From Candidatus Eisenbacteria bacterium (GTDB taxonomy: Bacteria; Eisenbacteria; RBG-16-71-46; CAIMUX01; VGJL01), in the NCBI GenBank assembly GCA_016867495.1, contig VGJL01000011.1, positions 1-35,926 of the forward strand: a DNA stretch of 35,926 nt, in the 5' to 3' direction. The notes beneath the pieces are model-generated. The model saw nothing but the letters and a program-made list of their open reading frames with translations. It had not been told where the DNA came from and did not search any database. The position numbers and the translations under genes were made by a program. Positions 33,804 through 35,926 of the stretch are shown here, one piece after another (position 1 is the first letter of the stretch; each line of letters begins with the position of its first letter).

Positions 33804-34844
33804 ATGAATGCTCGTTACAGACGAGTGGCCTTCCTCGCCGCCGCGATCGTGCCTCTCGGCCTGGCTTGCTTGGCCGCGCCTGCCGGGGGGGAGAAGTACG
33901 CGGCGGAGTTCCTCCGGATCGGTGTGGGCGCCCGGGCTCTTGGCATGGGCGGGGCGTTCACCGCGGTGGCCGACGATGCATCGGCCGCCTACTGGAATCC
34001 GGCGGGTCTCGGGAGGATGGGGGAGTCGGAGATTCTCTTCATGCACGCCGAGCAGTTCGGCTCGCTCGCGACGCATGACTTCTTCGGGTATGTCCAGCCT
34101 CTCTGGCACGCGGGCGGGAGCCCCAGGTCATCAGTCGGGATCGCGGCGGTCCGCTTCGGGGTCGACGACATCCCGATCACGCGAGACGGATGGATCGACG
34201 CCGACCGCGACGGGCGCGCCGATCCTGACGAGATCGATCCCTCGCTCTTCCGCAAGGGGAGCGATGACGAGTGGGGAGTCCTCTTCTCCTACGCGCTCGC
34301 GATGGGCGGCCGGTGGAGCGCGGGAGGGAACCTCAAGGTTGTGCGGCAGGGGCTGCTCCAGAACACCTCTTTCGGGATGGGGGTCGACCTCGGCCTCCTC
34401 TGCGCGGCGAGGCGCGATCTCACTCTTGGTCTCAGGCTCTCCGACATCACGACGACGCAGGTTTCATGGGACACGGGGACTCGAGAAGTGGTGAACCCGT
34501 CCGTCACGCTCGGCTCGCGATGGACAGGCCAGGTCCCTGGAATCGGCGGGGAGCTCACGGCGGCGCTCGACATGCCGGTCACCTTCGATGGTCGCGCGAC
34601 GGCGAGCCAGTTCTCGCTTCGCGATCCAGGCATCGACAAGACCGGACCCGGAATCGGCTTCGACCTCCTGGCGGGATTCGAGTACTGGCTTGCGCGGGTC
34701 GCGGCCTTGAGAGTCGGCTCGAGCGCAGGGGAGTGGACCGCCGGAGCCGGAGTCCGCTATCGAGGCATGGGCGGGGACTATGCCTTCCTTCCTCATGACG
34801 ATCTGGGCGACACCCACAGGGTCTCCGCCTCAGTCCGCTTCTAG
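33804..34844 (+). CDS. porV: PorV/PorQ-family outer-membrane beta-barrel protein
   Basis: A 346-residue outer-membrane protein of the PorV/PorQ (UPF0164-like) family. The signal peptide ends near LAAPAGG. The family signature FLRIGVGARALGMGGAFTAVADDASAAYWNPAGL starts at about residue 36; its segments are unmistakable. Alternating strands end in a C-terminal Phe (VSASVRF), the barrel-insertion signal. In type IX secretion PorV carries cargo to PorU. A loop at residues 132-143 has Asp132, Asp134, Asp136, Gly137, Asp140 and Glu143, an exact EF-hand calcium pattern that the family does not need. GTGGAGAG precedes the ATG. Assignment to PorV rather than another PorQ-like member is tentative. Confidence 0.87.
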   Translation: MNARYRRVAFLAAAIVPLGLACLAAPAGGEKYAAEFLRIGVGARALGMGGAFTAVADDASAAYWNPAGLGRMGESEILFMHAEQFGSLATHDFFGYVQPLWHAGGSPRSSVGIAAVRFGVDDIPITRDGWIDADRDGRADPDEIDPSLFRKGSDDEWGVLFSYALAMGGRWSAGGNLKVVRQGLLQNTSFGMGVDLGLLCAARRDLTLGLRLSDITTTQVSWDTGTREVVNPSVTLGSRWTGQVPGIGGELTAALDMPVTFDGRATASQFSLRDPGIDKTGPGIGFDLLAGFEYWLARVAALRVGSSAGEWTAGAGVRYRGMGGDYAFLPHDDLGDTHRVSASVRF

Positions 34845-34997
34845 GCCCCGATCCCGAGCGTTGGCGCAAAACTGGCCGCTGCACGGCCGGGTCTGCTCAA
34901 TTCCTGCGTGCTCCGCAAGGACCAAGGGGGGAAGCACTGGCCTCTCCTTTCGTCGTCGCCCTCCTAACGAATAGCATGACAATGTGTTAACGCAGTT

Positions 34998-35017
34998 GGT
35001 CCGACCGCGATCGGACC
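34998..35017. repeat. Palindrome upstream of the sigma-54 promoter
   Basis: GGTCCGA and TCGGACC are perfect inverted arms around CCGCGA, ending nine bases before the -24 element. It could be an operator or activator site, though it lies closer than most enhancer sites. The rest of the 251-bp spacer (34845-35095) shows only a weak GGCCG/CGGCC hairpin at 34874-34888. Confidence 0.5.
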
Positions 35018-35025
35018 GGGCGCGC

Positions 35026-35040
35026 TGGCACTCCCCTTGC
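35026..35040 (+). promoter_or_regulatory. Sigma-54 (-24/-12) promoter
   Basis: TGGCAC, five bases, TTGC: an exact match to the sigma-54 core, with the invariant GG (35027-35028) and GC (35039-35040) ten bases apart. It lies 55 bases before the start codon of the next gene. Confidence 0.75.
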
Positions 35041-35095
35041 GCCACCATCCTCTGCTTGCCCCATCTCCGGCCGAGGGGCGGGCGGGAGGAACCTC

Positions 35096-35926
35096 ATGAC
35101 CCAGCAACCGGACGGATCCGTCCCGATGCGGATCGATCTCGCCAGCTCCGAAATCGAGGGAGGCGACTACATTTCCTGGGTCGACCCGGAGCAGGTGATC
35201 GCATGCGTCGCGGCCGCCCGGCCGCGCTCCTCGTTCGCCCGCTACCTGGAGCCGCGTCTGGCCGACCTCGACGCCAGCCTGGGGGCCGGGACTGAAGGAG
35301 GCTCTGGCTTGCCTCCGCGCGTTCGCACGCTCCTGCTCCGCCTGCGGCAGGCCCACGCCCGGATCTTCCGTGAGAATCAACTCGGAGCGCAGGAGCCCCG
35401 CAGCGTCCGGCTTGCGGTCGCCGTCGTCGAGGAGGGACGGACCTACTTCCTCAAAGCGACACGGTGCTGGATCTTCCTCCTGCGCGACGGAAGCGCGCAG
35501 CAGGTTGGCCCCGAGCCCGAGGCGGGCGTAGAGGGGGCCGAGACGCGAGGTCTGGGCAGCACCGACCGCATGAGCGTCGCCGTGACGTCCGTTGACGTCC
35601 ACCCGAACGACGTGGTGGTCCTGATCGCCGCCGAGACGGGCGAGGGTGTCAACCACCGGGCCGTGACGCGCGTCTTCGAGCAGAGCGTCGACCTCAAACG
35701 GGCCTGCGACGGCCTGGTCAACCTCTTTGGCCTCTGCTCGAGCGGCGCGGGCGCCGTGGCGATGCGGTTTGTCCCGGTCGGTCAAGGCGGCATCCCGGCG
35801 AATGGCAACTCCATTCTCCGCGATATCGCTCAGGATCTGGTCGTCGACTCTCGCGACGCATTTCCAATCCGAGAGGCGGGCGCGCGCTCGAATCGAGAAG
35901 CGGAGGCGGGCTCGGATCGAGAGACG
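35096..35926 (+). CDS. Degenerate PP2C-like protein, 3' end off the window
   Basis: 277 codons are visible and the frame is open at the window edge. The ATG follows GGGAGGA at ideal spacing. Residues 100-225 follow the strand order of a PPM/PP2C phosphatase: TYFLKATRCWIFLLRDGS stands where active enzymes have a GDSRxYLLRDG segment, HPNDVVVLIAAETG stands for the GDxLLLxSDG segment, and GAGAVAMRFVP for the last DN segment. All the metal-binding aspartates are replaced, so it is probably a pseudophosphatase or regulator. The tail is an Arg/Glu/Ala/Gly/Ser repeat. A sigma-54 promoter upstream suggests activator-dependent expression. The fold call rests on pattern only. Confidence 0.6.
   Translation, partial: MTQQPDGSVPMRIDLASSEIEGGDYISWVDPEQVIACVAAARPRSSFARYLEPRLADLDASLGAGTEGGSGLPPRVRTLLLRLRQAHARIFRENQLGAQEPRSVRLAVAVVEEGRTYFLKATRCWIFLLRDGSAQQVGPEPEAGVEGAETRGLGSTDRMSVAVTSVDVHPNDVVVLIAAETGEGVNHRAVTRVFEQSVDLKRACDGLVNLFGLCSSGAGAVAMRFVPVGQGGIPANGNSILRDIAQDLVVDSRDAFPIREAGARSNREAEAGSDRET

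Noticed and set aside
34874-34888. Terminator after the porV-like gene
   Set aside because: The GGCCG/CGGCC stem has only five pairs and no U-tract.

Overview
The window is GC-rich bacterial chromosome with dense genes, short spacers and several ATGA-type overlaps. A PorU-like C25 protease, a PorV-like outer-membrane protein, secreted proteins with C-terminal FlgD/T9SS-type Ig domains, and a 31-residue AURKAIP1/COX24 (mS38-like) ribosomal-type protein all point to the FCB superphylum. A candidate phylum such as Eisenbacteria fits better than a cultured Bacteroidota, but this is inferred from gene content, not from a marker phylogeny. I saw no rRNA, tRNA, CRISPR array, insertion sequence or phage gene.

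Layout. 1-2124: the 5' part of an M1 aminopeptidase on the minus strand, a Bcp-type peroxiredoxin with an apparent internal deletion, and an alkyltransferase-like protein. 2205-6020: a gamma-carbonic-anhydrase-like protein coupled to aconitase, then an orphan ParA. 6147-12477: a divergent transketolase followed closely by five membrane-protein genes, including a DUF6754 protein. This run is compact, ends at a strong terminator and has no assigned function; it is the best candidate in the window for an undescribed system. 12561-17535: a DUF6504-like protein, a BaiN/HI0933-type flavoprotein and an error-prone-type DnaE polymerase whose promoter appears leaderless and carries a LexA-like box. 17599-22615 (minus strand): a large secreted beta-propeller-like protein, a Nudix hydrolase overlapping pyrE, and an FN3 lipoprotein. 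22968-26207: a secreted M23-like protein lacking one catalytic histidine, then accA. 26308-34844: Trm112, the PorU-like sortase, the mS38-like small protein on its own promoter and terminator, RNase R, a PilZ protein and a PorV-like protein. 35096 to the end: a degenerate PP2C-like protein behind a textbook sigma-54 promoter.

How the genes fit together. PorU-like and PorV-like proteins, with FlgD-domain cargo, form part of a type IX-like export and surface-attachment route. The DnaE/DUF6504/flavoprotein group looks like a DNA-damage locus. Several promoters share TTGNNN, 17-18 bp and TAGNNT, and two of them (dnaE2, pyrE) place the -10 six bases before the ATG, which suggests leaderless mRNAs.
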